Positions 48,168 through 58,169 are shown, counted from the first letter of the stretch. The stretch is 64,000 bases of DNA from Actinomadura sp. J1-007 (GCF_009793335.1 NZ_WING01000001.1:1240001-1304000), one strand, 5' to 3'. Notes: generated by a model from the letters alone, not told the origin. Translations and numbers: made by a program.

Positions 48168-48761
48168 GGCCGCGGCGGCGCAGGTAGTAGGCGGCGGTCA
48201 CGACGGCGAGCAGCGGCCCCCACAGCAGCATCGGCGCGTAGCAGAGCCCCATCACCCACGCCGCGAGCCCGCGCGGGGCGTCCGGGTCGCCCATCGCGTC
48301 CGGCCCGCTGACCTGGAACAGCATGGTCGTGCACAGCAGCGTGACGGCGACCGCGCCCGCCGACGCGAGCGCCACGGCGAACGGCACCGGCACGTTCCTC
48401 CCCCGACGAACGGGAGCCAGCGCGGGAACACCTCGCCCCAGGGCCGCACCAGGCCGAGCGTCAGCAGCGCGCAGCCCTCGGCGAGGAGGCTGAGCGCGAA
48501 CACGTACGGGGTGAGCCGCCAGTCGGGCGCGTGGTAGAGGTCCGCCAGCTCGCCGTGGAAGCCGACCGGGACGCCGAGGCCGAGTGCGATCCTCCACACC
48601 CCCGACGGCAGCACCGTGAACGGGACGAGGTGCGCGACCCGGTTCGCCCACGGCGGCACCGGCCGTCCGGTCCGCGCGGGGGCCGGCCGCCGCGACCGTT
48701 CGGAGGCAGGAGCAGGGACAGGGGCAGGGGCGGGCGCTGCCGCGCCGGGCGTCGTCTTCAT
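48106..48761 (-). CDS. Hypothetical multi-pass membrane protein (frameshifted)
   Basis: About 218 residues after repair, function unknown. The N-terminal part (MKTTPGAAAPAP onward, through HLVPFTVLPSGVWRIALGLG and PYVFALSLLAEGCALLTLGLV) and the C-terminal part (RNVPVPFAVALASAGAVAVTLL, LAAWVMGLCYAPMLLWGPLLAVVTAAYY) are in different frames. They connect as WLPFVGGRNVPVPF when one G is added in the run complementary to 48400-48404. Four hydrophobic segments result. Start is ATG 48761; a GTG six bases upstream is possible. The C-terminal tail overlaps the Uma2 gene on the other strand. Confidence 0.65.
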
Positions 48762-48843
48762 GGTCACGATGCTCGTCCCGCGCCCCGCCGCCCGGCCTCC
48801 CGCGCAGGTCGCGCCCGCTTCCCCGCGCGGGTGAACGCCGGGG

Positions 48844-49824
48844 TCAGGACCCGGCGAGCACGCCGCCCCGGAACGCGCGCCGGTACGAGCTGGGCGACAC
48901 GCCGAGCACCGCGTGCAGGTGCTGGCGCAGCGACGCGCCCGTCCCGAACCCGGTGCGCCGCGCGATCTGGTCGACGGTCAGGTCGCTGGTCTCCAGGAGC
49001 TGCCGGGCGGCCTCCACGCGCTGCCGGATCAGCCAGGCGCCCGGGCTCGTCCCCGCCTCGTCGCGGAACCGCCGGCTGAACGTGCGCACGCTCAGGCCCG
49101 CGTGCCCGGCCAGCTCGGCGAGGGTGAGCGGGCGGTCGAGGTGGCGCAGCGCCCACGCGCGGGTCGGGCCGGTGCTCGCGGCCGCGGGCTCGGGGACGGG
49201 CCGTTCGACGTACTGGGCCTGGCCGCCGTCCCGCCAGGGCGGGACGACGCAGGCGCGCGCGACCCGGTTGGCCAGGGCGCTGCCGTGGTCGGCGCGGACC
49301 AGGTGCAGGCACAGGTCCACGCCCGCGGCGGCGCCCGCCGAGGTGTAGACGCGGCCGTCCTGGACGAACAGCACGTCCGGGTCGACCCTGATCTCCGGGA
49401 ACGTCCGCTGGAAGTGCTCGGCGTGCTGCCAGTGCGTGGTCGCCGCGAGGCCGTCCAGCAGCCCGGCGGCGGCCAGCACGTACGAGGCGACGCAGATCGA
49501 CACCAGCCGGGCCCCGGGCCGGACGAGGGCGAGCGCCTCGGCGAGCGGCGCGGCGGGCGCGCCGTCCGGGATCAGCGCCTCGAACCGGGCGGGCGCGGGG
49601 ATGACCACGGTGTCGGCGGACGCCAGCGCGGACGCGTCGCGGTCGGCGGCGATCGCGAAGTCGGCGGCGGTGCGCACGGGCCGCCCGTCCAGGGTGCACG
49701 TGACGACCTCGTACAGCGGCTCGCCCGCGCCGTCCCGCGCCGAGCCGAAGATCCGCGAGGGGATGCCCAGCTCGAACGGGATCACGCCGTCCAGCGCGAG
49801 CACGACCACCCGATGCCGTTCCAT
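48844..49824 (-). CDS. GlxA-family AraC-type transcriptional regulator
   Basis: 326 residues in two domains. The N-terminal DJ-1/PfpI-like amidotransferase fold (about 1-190) includes VVVLALDGVIPFELGIPSRIF and the nucleophile-elbow Cys in LVSICVASYVLAAAG. The C-terminal AraC DNA-binding domain contains TLAELAGHAGLSVRTFSRRF and DQIARRTGFGTGASLRQHL with the SPSSYRRAF ending. ATG 49824 is chosen because MERHRVVVLALDG matches the domain start. It is divergent from an oxidoreductase gene, with an inverted repeat in the 71-base gap, which suggests that it controls that gene. Confidence 0.88.
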   Translation of the reverse strand: MERHRVVVLALDGVIPFELGIPSRIFGSARDGAGEPLYEVVTCTLDGRPVRTAADFAIAADRDASALASADTVVIPAPARFEALIPDGAPAAPLAEALALVRPGARLVSICVASYVLAAAGLLDGLAATTHWQHAEHFQRTFPEIRVDPDVLFVQDGRVYTSAGAAAGVDLCLHLVRADHGSALANRVARACVVPPWRDGGQAQYVERPVPEPAAASTGPTRAWALRHLDRPLTLAELAGHAGLSVRTFSRRFRDEAGTSPGAWLIRQRVEAARQLLETSDLTVDQIARRTGFGTGASLRQHLHAVLGVSPSSYRRAFRGGVLAGS

Positions 49825-49844
49825 GGCCGGATCCTTACACATAA

Positions 49845-49858
49845 TGGCAATCCTGCCA
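49845..49858. promoter_or_regulatory. Operator candidate between glxA-type regulator and oxidoreductase
   Basis: Inverted repeat TGGCA-ATCC-TGCCA in the short divergent gap, a plausible site for autoregulation and control of the oxidoreductase. Confidence 0.5.
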
Positions 49859-49895
49859 CTTAACGGCGGGTGCCCGGCCGGGCAGGCTGGTCCGC

Positions 49896-50831
49896 ATGTC
49901 AACTCGTATGCGCGCGATCAGGCAGGACGTCCTCGGCGGTCCCGAGGTGCTCAAGGAGGTCGAGATCGACCGTCCGGAGCCGGGCCCGACCGAGGTCCTG
50001 GTCCGGGTGAAAGCCGCGGGGCTCAACCCCACCGACTGGAAGCACCGGGCGGCGAAGATGTCGGTCCTCGAACCGCCGTTCGTCCTCGGCTGGGACGTGT
50101 CGGGCGTCGTGGAGGCCACCGGGGTCGGCGTGACGCTCTACAAGCCGGGCGACGAGGTCTTCGGGATGCTGCGATACCCGCGGTCGGCGGGGGCGTTCGC
50201 CGAGTACGTCGCGGCGCCCTCGCGCACGTTCGCGCGCAAGCCCGCGAACGTCGACCACGTCCAGGCGGGCGCGGTCCCGCTCGCGGCGCTGACCGCGTGG
50301 CAGGCGCTGGTCGACACCGCGGACGTCCGCGAGGGGCAGCGCGTGCTCGTCCACGCGGCGGCGGGCGGCGTCGGGCACCTCGCGGTGCAGATCGCCAAGG
50401 CGCTCGGCGCGTACGTCATCGGCACGGCCAGTTCGCCCAAGCACGACCTGCTGCGCCGCCTCGGCGTGGACGAGCCGGTCGACTACCGGGAGACCGACTT
50501 CGCCGAGACTCTCCGCGACGTGGACGTCGTCCTCGACACGATCGGCGGCGACTACCGCGAGCGCTCCCTGCGCACCATGCGCCGCGGCGGGGTGCTCGTC
50601 GCGATCGCGCGCGGCTCCGCCGGAGCGGCCGACCCCGACGAGCTCGGAATCCGCGTCGAGCAGCTCCTCGTGGAACCGGACTGGCACGCCATGAAGGAGA
50701 TCGCCGCGCTCGTCGAGGCGGGCCGCCTGCGCGCCGAGATCGACACCGTGCTGCCCCTGGCCGAGGCCGCCAAGGCGCACGAGCGCGGCGAGACGAACCG
50801 CGTCACCGGCAAGATCGTCCTCACCCCCTGA
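49896..50831 (+). CDS. NADP-dependent quinone oxidoreductase-like protein (MDR)
   Basis: 311-residue zinc-free medium-chain dehydrogenase. The N-terminal GroES-like part contains KAAGLNPTDWKHR and GWDVSGVVEATG. The cofactor motif is HAAAGGVGHLAVQIAKALGAYVIG near 150-173. The C-terminus ends GKIVLTP as in quinone reductase relatives. It starts at ATG 49896, immediately next to the putative promoter and with no leader ribosome site, so leaderless translation is possible. It is likely regulated by the divergent GlxA-type protein. Substrate is probably a quinone or enone. Confidence 0.85.
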   Translation: MSTRMRAIRQDVLGGPEVLKEVEIDRPEPGPTEVLVRVKAAGLNPTDWKHRAAKMSVLEPPFVLGWDVSGVVEATGVGVTLYKPGDEVFGMLRYPRSAGAFAEYVAAPSRTFARKPANVDHVQAGAVPLAALTAWQALVDTADVREGQRVLVHAAAGGVGHLAVQIAKALGAYVIGTASSPKHDLLRRLGVDEPVDYRETDFAETLRDVDVVLDTIGGDYRERSLRTMRRGGVLVAIARGSAGAADPDELGIRVEQLLVEPDWHAMKEIAALVEAGRLRAEIDTVLPLAEAAKAHERGETNRVTGKIVLTP

Positions 50832-50891
50832 GGAACGGCCCGCGCCCGCGGCCCGCCCGCCGTCCGCCGCCCGGTGCTCGCCGCGCCGCGG

Positions 50892-52867
50892 TCAGGTGGA
50901 GGCGCCGTTGCGGGCCACATGGCGCAGGTAGGCGGCCCGGTCCAGCGGGTCGCCGTCCGTGCGGGCCCGGGTCGGCGGGTCGCCGGAGACGGGACGGTCG
51001 CCGGACGGGCGCGACGTCCACACCCCCTCCCCGCGCGTCAGGCCGGGGAGGGACCGCTCGGCCTCGGCGACCCGGCGGGCGGGGATCTCGCCGCGCAGCG
51101 TCCAGCCGTCCGGGGCGGGCGCCTGCTCGGCGACCGTCGCGCCGAGCGCGGCGAGGCGCGCCAGGACGGGGCTCAGCGCGCCCTCCGGGACCTCCGTCTC
51201 GAACGCGTGGCACGGCTCGTACACCCGGGTGCCCGCGGCGGCGAGGGCCCGCATCAGCACGAGCGGGGTCAGGCCGCGGAAGTCGGCGGCGGTGCTCACC
51301 GGCCCGCCGAACCCCGAGGCGGTCAGGACGACCTCGCAGTCGGTCACGGGCCAGCCGTACAGGCCCTGGTCGAGCGTGCGGTGGACGGTCTCCTCGATCG
51401 CCCGGTCGAACGCGTGCGGCAGCGCCCCGTACTCGACCTCGCGCCGGAACACGACCCCGGAGCCCGGCGGCGCGGGCTCGACGCGCAGCCCGACGGTCGC
51501 CCAGAAGTCGGGCGTGCGGCGGCGCCAGTCCATGTCCTCGGCCGCCTCGCCCGTTCCGGCGGGCCGCTCGGTGTAGACGGGGCGGCTCTCCTCGAAGACG
51601 GCCTCGACGCCGAACTCCTCGCGCAGCCTGGAGCCGATGACCTCCTTCTGCACCTCGCCGTACAGCAGCACGGACGTCGCGCCGTCCGGCGCGGGGCGGG
51701 CACGGATCAGCGGGTCCTCGTCGGCGAGGTCGAGGAGCGCGGCGCGCAGCCGGCGGGCCTCGCCGGGACGGTCCGCGCGCACGAGCGTCTCCAGGCTCGG
51801 CGCGGTGAACGAGGCGCGCCGCCCGGGGCCGTCGGCGGGCGGGCCCAGCCGGTCGCCGACGCGCACGTCCGCGAGGCCGCCCAGCCGCGCGATGTCGCCC
51901 GCGGTGAGGAGCCCGGCGTCGGAGCCGACCACGCGGAGCGAGGTGATCTGCCCGGTGTGCTCGCCGCCGTCGCCGTGGAAGGTCACCTTCTGGCGGACGC
52001 GCAGCTCGCCCGCGAACAGGCGCAGGTAGGCGATCTTCTCTCCGGCCGGGCCGCGTTCGATGGCGAAGACCGTGCCGCGCGGCTCGGCTCCGCCCGCGGT
52101 TTCCTCCGCGTCCCCGGTGGGCGCGGGCGGCAGGAGCGTGGCGATCCCCTCCAGGAGGTCGGCGACGCCCTCCCCGGTGACCGCCGACCCGAAGAACAGC
52201 GGGTGGGCGGTCCCGTCAGCGGTCTGGGCGGCGAGCGCGCGCCGGAGCGCCTCGGGCGACGGCTCGCGGTCCTCGACCAGGTCGGCGAGGAGGCCGTCGT
52301 CGTGGTCGGCCAGCACCTCGGCCGCGTCCAGCGGCGGCGTGAGCGACGGCCCGGACGGGCGGAACGCGCGGCCGAGGCCGTGCCGATCCCGGTGACGTCG
52401 TTCAGCGGGACGATCCGCGGGGTCAGCCTGCGCCGGACGGCCTCCAGCGTCCCGTCGCGCCGCGCGCCCGCGCGGTCGATCTTGTTGACGAAGACCAGGG
52501 TGGGGATCCGCAGGTCGCGCAGCGTCCGCAGCAGCACGCGGGTCTGCGGCTGGACGCCCTCGACGGCCGACAGCACGAGCACCGCGCCGTCCAGCACGGC
52601 GAGGGCGCGCTCGACCTCGGCGACGAAGTCGGCGTGGCCGGGCGTGTCGATCAGGTTGACGCGCAGCCCGTCCAGGGTGAACGAGGCGACGGCCGAACGG
52701 ATCGTGATGCCGCGGCGGCGTTCGAGCTCGCCGCGGTCGGTCTGGGTGTCGCCGGCGTCGACGCTGCCGAGCCGGCCGATGACGCCGGTGTCGAACAGCA
52801 GCCGCTCAGTGAGGCTGGTCTTGCCCGCGTCGACGTGCGCGAGGATGCCGATGTTCAGGGTGGCCAT
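50892..52867 (-). CDS. TetM/OtrA-like ribosomal protection GTPase (frameshifted)
   Basis: EF-G-related translational GTPase of about 658 residues after repair. The G domain has AHVDAGKTSLTERL (G1), RRGITI (G2), DTPGHADF (G3) and NKIDRAG (G4). The body then changes frame near 52371. One added G gives GIGTASGRAFRPSGPS and continues LADHDDGLLADLVEDREP, as in TetM-type proteins. The later domains include the elongation factor domain IV-like YGWPVTDCEVVLTASGFGGP and a domain V stretch with EPCHAFETEVPEGALSPV. ATG 52867 starts MATLNIGILAHVDAG. Actinomycete members may confer tetracycline protection or act as housekeeping factors; resistance is not shown by the sequence. Confidence 0.83.
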
Positions 52868-53107
52868 GGGTGTGCAAGTCCTCGGGAACTCTCGTCCGGA
52901 TGGGGCTCTCGGAGATTCCGAAGACCTGGCGCATGTCACCCTTCCCGTTCGGCGGACTCGTCCCTCCCATGATCTCACGCCCCGCGGGACCCGTGCCACG
53001 CGTTTTCCGGCCGGTCAGCGCCCGCGCCCGCCCGGTCGCGTCCCCCGGCCGCCCGGCCGGCGCACCCGCGTGCCGGGACGCGCCGGAACGGTCACTAGGC
53101 TCGGGGC

Positions 53108-53797
53108 GTGCTGCTGCTGACGACGCTCGACGCTTGGCGCGCCCAGTCCGGGCCGCGGTTCGTTCTCCCCGAGGCGGGCGCCGCCTGGGCCCCGGCCGAG
53201 GACGCCCTCGCCGTCGCCGACGACGCGTTCCCCGGCGGGCAGGTCATCGCGGTCGCCCTCGATCCCGAGCCCGGCCCGGCGCCCGCGCGCGGGGCGGTCG
53301 ACCGCACCCGGGCGTCCGCCGTGCGCTACCTGCGGCGCGGGCCGGACGGCCGGCACACGGCGCTGCTCGACCGGCCCGCGACCGCCGAGGCCCTGGACCT
53401 GCTGCCGCACCCGGAGGGCGGCTGGTACCGCGAGACGTGGCGGGCGCCCGCGCGCCTCGTCCCGGACGGCTACGGGGGCGAGCGGGCCTCGGCGACCGGC
53501 ATCTACTTCCTGCTGCCGCCGGGCGAGGAGTCGATCTGGCACGCGGTCCGTTCCGACGAGGTGTGGCTGTGGCACCGCGGCGGGCCGCTGGCGCTGGTGC
53601 TCGGCGGGACGGGCGACCGCCCCGCCGCGGCCCCGGAGACGGTCACGCTCGGCGCGGACGTCGCGGCCGGGCAGGCGCCGCAGGCCCTCGTGCCCGCCGG
53701 GACGTGGCAGGCCGCCCGTCCCGCCGGGCCGGACGAGGTGCTCGTGAGCTGCGTCGTCTCCCCCGGCTTCGACTTCGCCGACTTCCGCGCGCTCTGA
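53108..53797 (+). CDS. Cupin_5 (DUF985) protein with N-terminal extension
   Basis: 229 residues. The C-terminal 150 residues form a DUF985 cupin, with LDLLPHPEGGWYRETWRAP, SATGIYFLLPPGEESIWHAVRSDEVWLWHRG and a C-terminal LVSCVVSPGFDFADFRAL. The N-terminal 85 residues (LLLTTLDAWRAQSGPRFVLPEA) form an extra module that I do not recognise and that is not part of a usual stand-alone cupin_5. Start is GTG 53108. Function is unknown; the fold suggests sugar or small-molecule binding. A hairpin follows. Confidence 0.78.
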   Translation: MLLLTTLDAWRAQSGPRFVLPEAGAAWAPAEDALAVADDAFPGGQVIAVALDPEPGPAPARGAVDRTRASAVRYLRRGPDGRHTALLDRPATAEALDLLPHPEGGWYRETWRAPARLVPDGYGGERASATGIYFLLPPGEESIWHAVRSDEVWLWHRGGPLALVLGGTGDRPAAAPETVTLGADVAAGQAPQALVPAGTWQAARPAGPDEVLVSCVVSPGFDFADFRAL

Positions 53798-53804
53798 CCG
53801 CCCC

Positions 53805-53843
53805 GGCCCGGCCGCCCGGCGACTCCGCCGGGCCGGCCGGGCC
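53805..53843. terminator. Bidirectional terminator between cupin and isomerase genes
   Basis: Arms 53805-53821 and 53826-53843 are complementary over 17 pairs with one bulged base (GGCCCGGCCG start), with loop ACTC. It is placed between convergent gene ends at 53797 and 53853. Confidence 0.7.
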
Positions 53844-53852
53844 GGCGGCGCG

Positions 53853-54863
53853 CTAGTCGTCCTTGGCGAACGCCGCGTCGAAGCGGGCGGCGGGCGGGCT
53901 GAGGGAGGCGAGGGCGCGGACGAAGGCCAGCGCCTCGGGCGCGCCCTGGAGCCGGTCCATCCCGGCGTCCTCCCACTCGACGGAGATCGGGCCGTCGTAG
54001 CCGATCGCGTTGAGCGCGCGGAAGCAGTCCTCCCACGGAACGTCGCCGCGCCCCGTCGAGACGAAGTCCCAGCGCCGCCTCGGGTCGCCCCACGGCAGGT
54101 GCGAGGACAGCCGCCCGCGCCGCCCGTCGGCGGGCCGGATCCTCGTGTCCTTGCAGTCCACGTGGTAGATCCGGTCGCGGAACTCGTACAGGAACCCGGC
54201 CGGGTCGAGGTCCTGCCAGAGCATGTGGGACGGGTCCCAGTTCAGGCCGAACGCGGGCCGGCGCCCGATGGCCTCCAGCGTCCGGACGGTCGTCCAGTGG
54301 TCGTAGGCGATCTCGCTCGGGTGCACCTCCAGCGCGAACCGCACCCCGGACGCGTCGAACACGTCCATGATCGGATGCCAGCGGGCGGCGAAGTCGGCGT
54401 AGCCGCGCTCGACCATCGCGTCGGTGACCGGCGGGAACATCGCCACGGTGTGCCAGATCGACGACCCGGTGAACCCGACGACGGTGTCCACGCCGAGCAG
54501 GGCGGCGGCGCGCGCGGTGTCCTCCATCTCGCGGGCCGCGCGGCGGCGGACGCCCTCGGGCTCGCCGTCGCCCCACACCCGCGCGGGCAGGATCGACCGG
54601 TGCCGCTCGTCGATCGGGTCGTCGCAGACGGCCTGGCCGACGAGGTGGTTCGACAGCGCCCACACCTTCAGGCCGTGCCGGTCGAGGATCTCGCGGCGGC
54701 CCGCCGCGTACGCGTCGTCCGCGAGGGCCGCCGGGACGTCGAAGTGGTCGCCCGAGCAGGCGATCTCCAGCCCGTCGTAGCCCCAGCCCGCCGCGAGCGC
54801 GCAGACCTCCTCGAACGGCAGGTCGGCCCACTGGCCGGTGAACAGGGTGACCGGTCGTGCCAT
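53853..54863 (-). CDS. Sugar phosphate isomerase/epimerase (xylose isomerase-like TIM barrel)
   Basis: 336 residues, AP-endonuclease-2 fold. Visible features are [28 protein letters not shown] at the start, [11 protein letters not shown] near 138, [13 protein letters not shown] with a metal-ligand Glu near 185, [11 protein letters not shown] near 215, HVDCKDTRI near 240 and [12 protein letters not shown] near 300. The start overlaps the oxidoreductase stop (TGATG). It is the last gene of the sugar operon and probably acts on a keto-sugar or inositol derivative produced by the oxidoreductase. Confidence 0.85.
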   Translation of the reverse strand: MARPVTLFTGQWADLPFEEVCALAAGWGYDGLEIACSGDHFDVPAALADDAYAAGRREILDRHGLKVWALSNHLVGQAVCDDPIDERHRSILPARVWGDGEPEGVRRRAAREMEDTARAAALLGVDTVVGFTGSSIWHTVAMFPPVTDAMVERGYADFAARWHPIMDVFDASGVRFALEVHPSEIAYDHWTTVRTLEAIGRRPAFGLNWDPSHMLWQDLDPAGFLYEFRDRIYHVDCKDTRIRPADGRRGRLSSHLPWGDPRRRWDFVSTGRGDVPWEDCFRALNAIGYDGPISVEWEDAGMDRLQGAPEALAFVRALASLSPPAARFDAAFAKDD

Positions 54864-56002
54864 CAGGCGCTCCCCTCCACGTCGGTCCAGGCGCCGCTCT
54901 CCGCGCCGGCCTGCACGGCGGCCAGCACGCGCTGCACCTGGAGCCCGTCGGCGAACGACGGGCTCGGATCGCCGCCCTCCGCGATCGCGGTGAGCAGGTC
55001 GGCGGCCTGGTGGGTGAAGGTGTGCTCGTAGCCGAGCAGGTGCCCGGGCGGCCACCATTTCCCCGCGTACGGGTGGACGGGCTCGGTGACGAGGATCCGC
55101 CGGAACCCGGCCGTCTCCGCGTCCTCGGCCCGGTCGTGGAACCACAGCTCGTTCAGCGACTCCAGGTCGAACGCGAGGCTGCCGTCCGAGCCGTTCACCT
55201 CGACGCGCAGGGCGTTCTTGCGCCCGGCGGCGACGCGGGTCGCCTCGAACGAGGCGAGCGCGCCGCCGTCCGTGCGGCCGATGAACAGCGCCGCGTCGTC
55301 CACCGTGACGCGGCCCGTTCCGCCGCCGGGCCTCGGACGTTCGGGGACGAACGTGCCGAGCAGCGACGAGACCCCGGTGATCCGCTGCCCGGTGACGTGC
55401 TGCACGGTGTCGATGATGTGCGCGCCGATGTCGCCGAGCGCGCCGGACCCGGCGCGGTCGCGGTCCATCCGCCAGGTGTACGGGGCGTCCGCGTCGGCCA
55501 GCCAGTCCTGGAGGTACTGGGCGCGGACCTGGCGGACCGCGCCGAGGCGGCCGTCCGCGACGAGCCGGCGCGCGAGCGCGATCGCCGGGACGCGCCGGTA
55601 GTTGAACCCGACCATCGCCCGGACGCCGCGCGCGCGGGCCCGTTCGGCGGCGTCCGCCATCGCGGCCGCCTCGGCGACGGTGTTGGCGAGGGGCTTCTCG
55701 CACAGTACGTGCTTGCCCGCGTCGAGCGCGGCGACCGCGATCTCGGCGTGGCTGTCGCCCGGCGTGCAGATGTCGACCAGGTCGACGTCGTCGCGGCGCA
55801 GCAGCTCCTTCCAGTCGGTCTCCACGGCCGCCCAGCCGAGCGCGCGGGCGGCGGCGCCCGCGCGCTCGGCGGAACGGCCCGCGAGCACGGCCATCACGGG
55901 GCTCAGCGGCGGGCCGAAGAACGGCCCGACGTTGCGCCACGCCTGGGAGTGGGCGCGCCCCATGAAGGCGTGCCCGACCATCCCGACTCCGACGGTCGTC
56001 AT
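54863..56002 (-). CDS. Gfo/Idh/MocA family oxidoreductase
   Basis: 379-residue NAD(P)-dependent dehydrogenase: Rossmann start [37 protein letters not shown] near 78-95, the family EKPLA motif in [18 protein letters not shown], and a C-terminal alpha/beta domain with [16 protein letters not shown] containing the typical His. It lies 28 bases after the binding-protein gene and is coupled to the isomerase. It probably oxidises the imported sugar or polyol. The exact substrate, such as inositol or a hexose, is not determinable. Confidence 0.87.
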   Translation of the reverse strand: MTTVGVGMVGHAFMGRAHSQAWRNVGPFFGPPLSPVMAVLAGRSAERAGAAARALGWAAVETDWKELLRRDDVDLVDICTPGDSHAEIAVAALDAGKHVLCEKPLANTVAEAAAMADAAERARARGVRAMVGFNYRRVPAIALARRLVADGRLGAVRQVRAQYLQDWLADADAPYTWRMDRDRAGSGALGDIGAHIIDTVQHVTGQRITGVSSLLGTFVPERPRPGGGTGRVTVDDAALFIGRTDGGALASFEATRVAAGRKNALRVEVNGSDGSLAFDLESLNELWFHDRAEDAETAGFRRILVTEPVHPYAGKWWPPGHLLGYEHTFTHQAADLLTAIAEGGDPSPSFADGLQVQRVLAAVQAGAESGAWTDVEGSA

Positions 56003-56030
56003 CGTCTCCCTTTCGGTGGTGTCCCGCCGC

Positions 56031-57086
56031 CTACGACTCGAAGCCGAGCGGCAGGTAGCGGTCGACGTTCTGCTTGGTCACGGTCTCGGACGCGAGCGTG
56101 AGCGACTGCGGGACCTGGAGCTCGACCAGGTCGGACAGGCCCTTGCCCTGGGCGATCAGCCGCGCCACCCGGACCGCCGACCCGGCCATCGTCGGGCTGT
56201 AGGTGACGGTCGCCTCCAGCACGCCGCCCGACTTGATCTCGCGCATCGCGTTCGCCGACCCGGCGGCGCCGACCATGAAGAACTCCTTGCGCCCCGCCTG
56301 CTTGATCGCGGCGAGCACGCCCACGCCCTGGTCGTCGTCCTGGTTCCACAGGGCGTCGATCCTCTTGTGGGCCTGGAGGAGGTTGGCGGCGACCTGGTTG
56401 CCGGTCTCGACGGTGAACTTGGCGTCCTGCCGGGCCGTGACCGAGAAGCCGTACGACTTCAGCGCGTCGGCGAAGCCCTTGCTGCGCTCCTGGGTGAGCG
56501 GCAGCGTCGCGATGCCCTGCACCTCCACGATGACGGGCTTGGCGATGCCCTTCTCCTTCAGCCGCCTGCCGACGTAGTGGCCCGCGGCGACGCCCATGCC
56601 GTAGTTGTCGCCGCCGATCCACGTCCGGTACGAGAGCTTGTCGGGGAACACCCGGTCGAGGTTGACGACCGGGATCCCGGCGTCCATGGCCTTGCGGGCG
56701 ACCTGGTTGAGCTGCCCGCCGTCGTTCGGCTGGAGCACCAGCGCGTCGACCTTCGCGGAGATCAGCGACTCGACGGCCGAGATCTGCTGGTTGATGTCGT
56801 TGGTGGGCTCGACCGGCTTGAACGTCACGTCGGAGTACCGCTTGGCCTGCGCCTGCGCGTTCTTGGTGATCGCCGCGAGCCAGCCGTGGTCGGCGGCCGG
56901 GGCGGAGAACCCGATCGTGACGTGCTTGCCGGGCTTGTCGTTGTCGCCTCCGCCCGCGGTCTGCGCGGCGGCGGCGGGCTCCTTCTCCTCGTTGCTCGTG
57001 CATCCGGCGGCGAGGGTTCCGGCCGCGATCGCGGCGCCTCCGAAGAGGAGCCCTCTGCGGCTCGGGACGCTTCCGGTGTCGCTCAT
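56031..57086 (-). CDS. Sugar ABC transporter substrate-binding lipoprotein
   Basis: 351 residues. The signal peptide has a twin-arginine-like SRRGLL (residues 9-14), a hydrophobic AAIAAGTLAAGC and a lipobox LAAGC, so export as a Tat-type lipoprotein is likely. The mature protein is a periplasmic-binding-protein type 1 domain of the ribose/galactose class: VTIGFSAPAADHGWLAAITKNAQ, DALVLQPNDGGQLN, GIPVVNLDRVFPDK, ALWNQDDDQGVGVLAAIKQAG and TVTYSPTMAGSAVRVA. It supplies sugar to the permease and ATPase encoded upstream in the same operon. Confidence 0.9.
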   Translation of the reverse strand: MSDTGSVPSRRGLLFGGAAIAAGTLAAGCTSNEEKEPAAAAQTAGGGDNDKPGKHVTIGFSAPAADHGWLAAITKNAQAQAKRYSDVTFKPVEPTNDINQQISAVESLISAKVDALVLQPNDGGQLNQVARKAMDAGIPVVNLDRVFPDKLSYRTWIGGDNYGMGVAAGHYVGRRLKEKGIAKPVIVEVQGIATLPLTQERSKGFADALKSYGFSVTARQDAKFTVETGNQVAANLLQAHKRIDALWNQDDDQGVGVLAAIKQAGRKEFFMVGAAGSANAMREIKSGGVLEATVTYSPTMAGSAVRVARLIAQGKGLSDLVELQVPQSLTLASETVTKQNVDRYLPLGFES

Positions 57087-57116
57087 GGCGTGCTCCAGGG
57101 GAGTTCTCGGGGGGTT

Positions 57117-58169
57117 TCAGGGGGTGGGGGCGCGCAGGCCGCGGCGCTGGAGCAGGACCGCGACCACGATGATCGCGCCCTTGGCGATGAGCTGGTCGCT
57201 GGTCTCCAGGCCGTTCAGGATGAACAGGTTGGTGATGAGGGTGAAGACGAGCACGCCGAGGATCGACCCGGCGAGGGTGCCCCGTCCCCCGGTGAGCAGC
57301 GTGCCGCCGATGATGACGGCGGCGATCGCGTCGAGCTCGTACAGGTCCCCGTGGGTGCTGGAGCCCGTGGTGGTCCGGGCCATGATGATCACCGCGGCGA
57401 TGCCGCAGCACAGGCCGGACAGCGCGTACAGCAGGACGGTGTGGCGGCGCACGTCGATCCCGGCGAGCCGCGCCGCCTCCGGGTTGCCGCCGACCGCGAA
57501 GGTGCGGCGGCCGAACGTGGTGCGGTTCAGCAGCAGCCATCCGGCGACGGCGACCGCCGCGAAGACGAACACCACGAGCGGCAGCCCGAGCGCCTTCGTG
57601 GTCGACAGCGCCTCGATCGCGTCGTTCTCCGGCTTGACGAGCTGGGTCCTGCGGTCGGACATGCGCTGCGCGAGGCCGCGCGCCGCGACCAGCATCGCGA
57701 GCGTGGCGATGAACGGCACGAGCCGCCCGTAGGCGATGAGCAGGCCGTTCACCGCGCCCGCTCCGGCGCCGACGAGCAGCGCGCAGACCACCATCACCAC
57801 CGGGCCGTACGACTGGGTCGCGACGGTCGTGGCCCAGACGGACGCGAGCGCCATCACCGCCCCGACCGACAGGTCGATGCCGCCGCCGATGATGACGAAC
57901 GTGGCGCCGACGGTGATGACGCCGATCGTCGCGGCGAGCGCGAGGATCCCGACCACGTTGCCGGACGTCGCGAAGTTGTCCGGCTCGGTGACGAGGCCGA
58001 CGGCCGCGAGCAGGACGAGGGCGGCGACGAGCCCGACGTGCCGGATCTCGCCCGGCCCCCGGCGGGCCCCGGCGCCCTTCCCGCCCGGCCGCGGCGGCCG
58101 CGGGGTCCGTGGGGCCCTCAGCCACGAGGGCCGGGCCCGTTCCGCCCGGGTGACGCTCGCGTCGGTCAT
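57117..58169 (-). CDS. Sugar ABC transporter permease (RbsC-like)
   Basis: 350-residue CUT2-class inner-membrane permease with about nine to ten hydrophobic segments. The signature VGATFVIIGGGIDLSVGAVMAL (here given in part; about 85-105), GAVNGLLIAYGRLVPFIATLAML and AVGGNPEAARLAGIDVRRH loop are typical of ribose/xylose-type permeases. A Pro/Arg-rich cytoplasmic N-terminus of about 40 residues precedes the first helix. Start ATG 58169 overlaps the ATPase stop by ATGA. Confidence 0.9.
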   Translation of the reverse strand: MTDASVTRAERARPSWLRAPRTPRPPRPGGKGAGARRGPGEIRHVGLVAALVLLAAVGLVTEPDNFATSGNVVGILALAATIGVITVGATFVIIGGGIDLSVGAVMALASVWATTVATQSYGPVVMVVCALLVGAGAGAVNGLLIAYGRLVPFIATLAMLVAARGLAQRMSDRRTQLVKPENDAIEALSTTKALGLPLVVFVFAAVAVAGWLLLNRTTFGRRTFAVGGNPEAARLAGIDVRRHTVLLYALSGLCCGIAAVIIMARTTTGSSTHGDLYELDAIAAVIIGGTLLTGGRGTLAGSILGVLVFTLITNLFILNGLETSDQLIAKGAIIVVAVLLQRRGLRAPTP

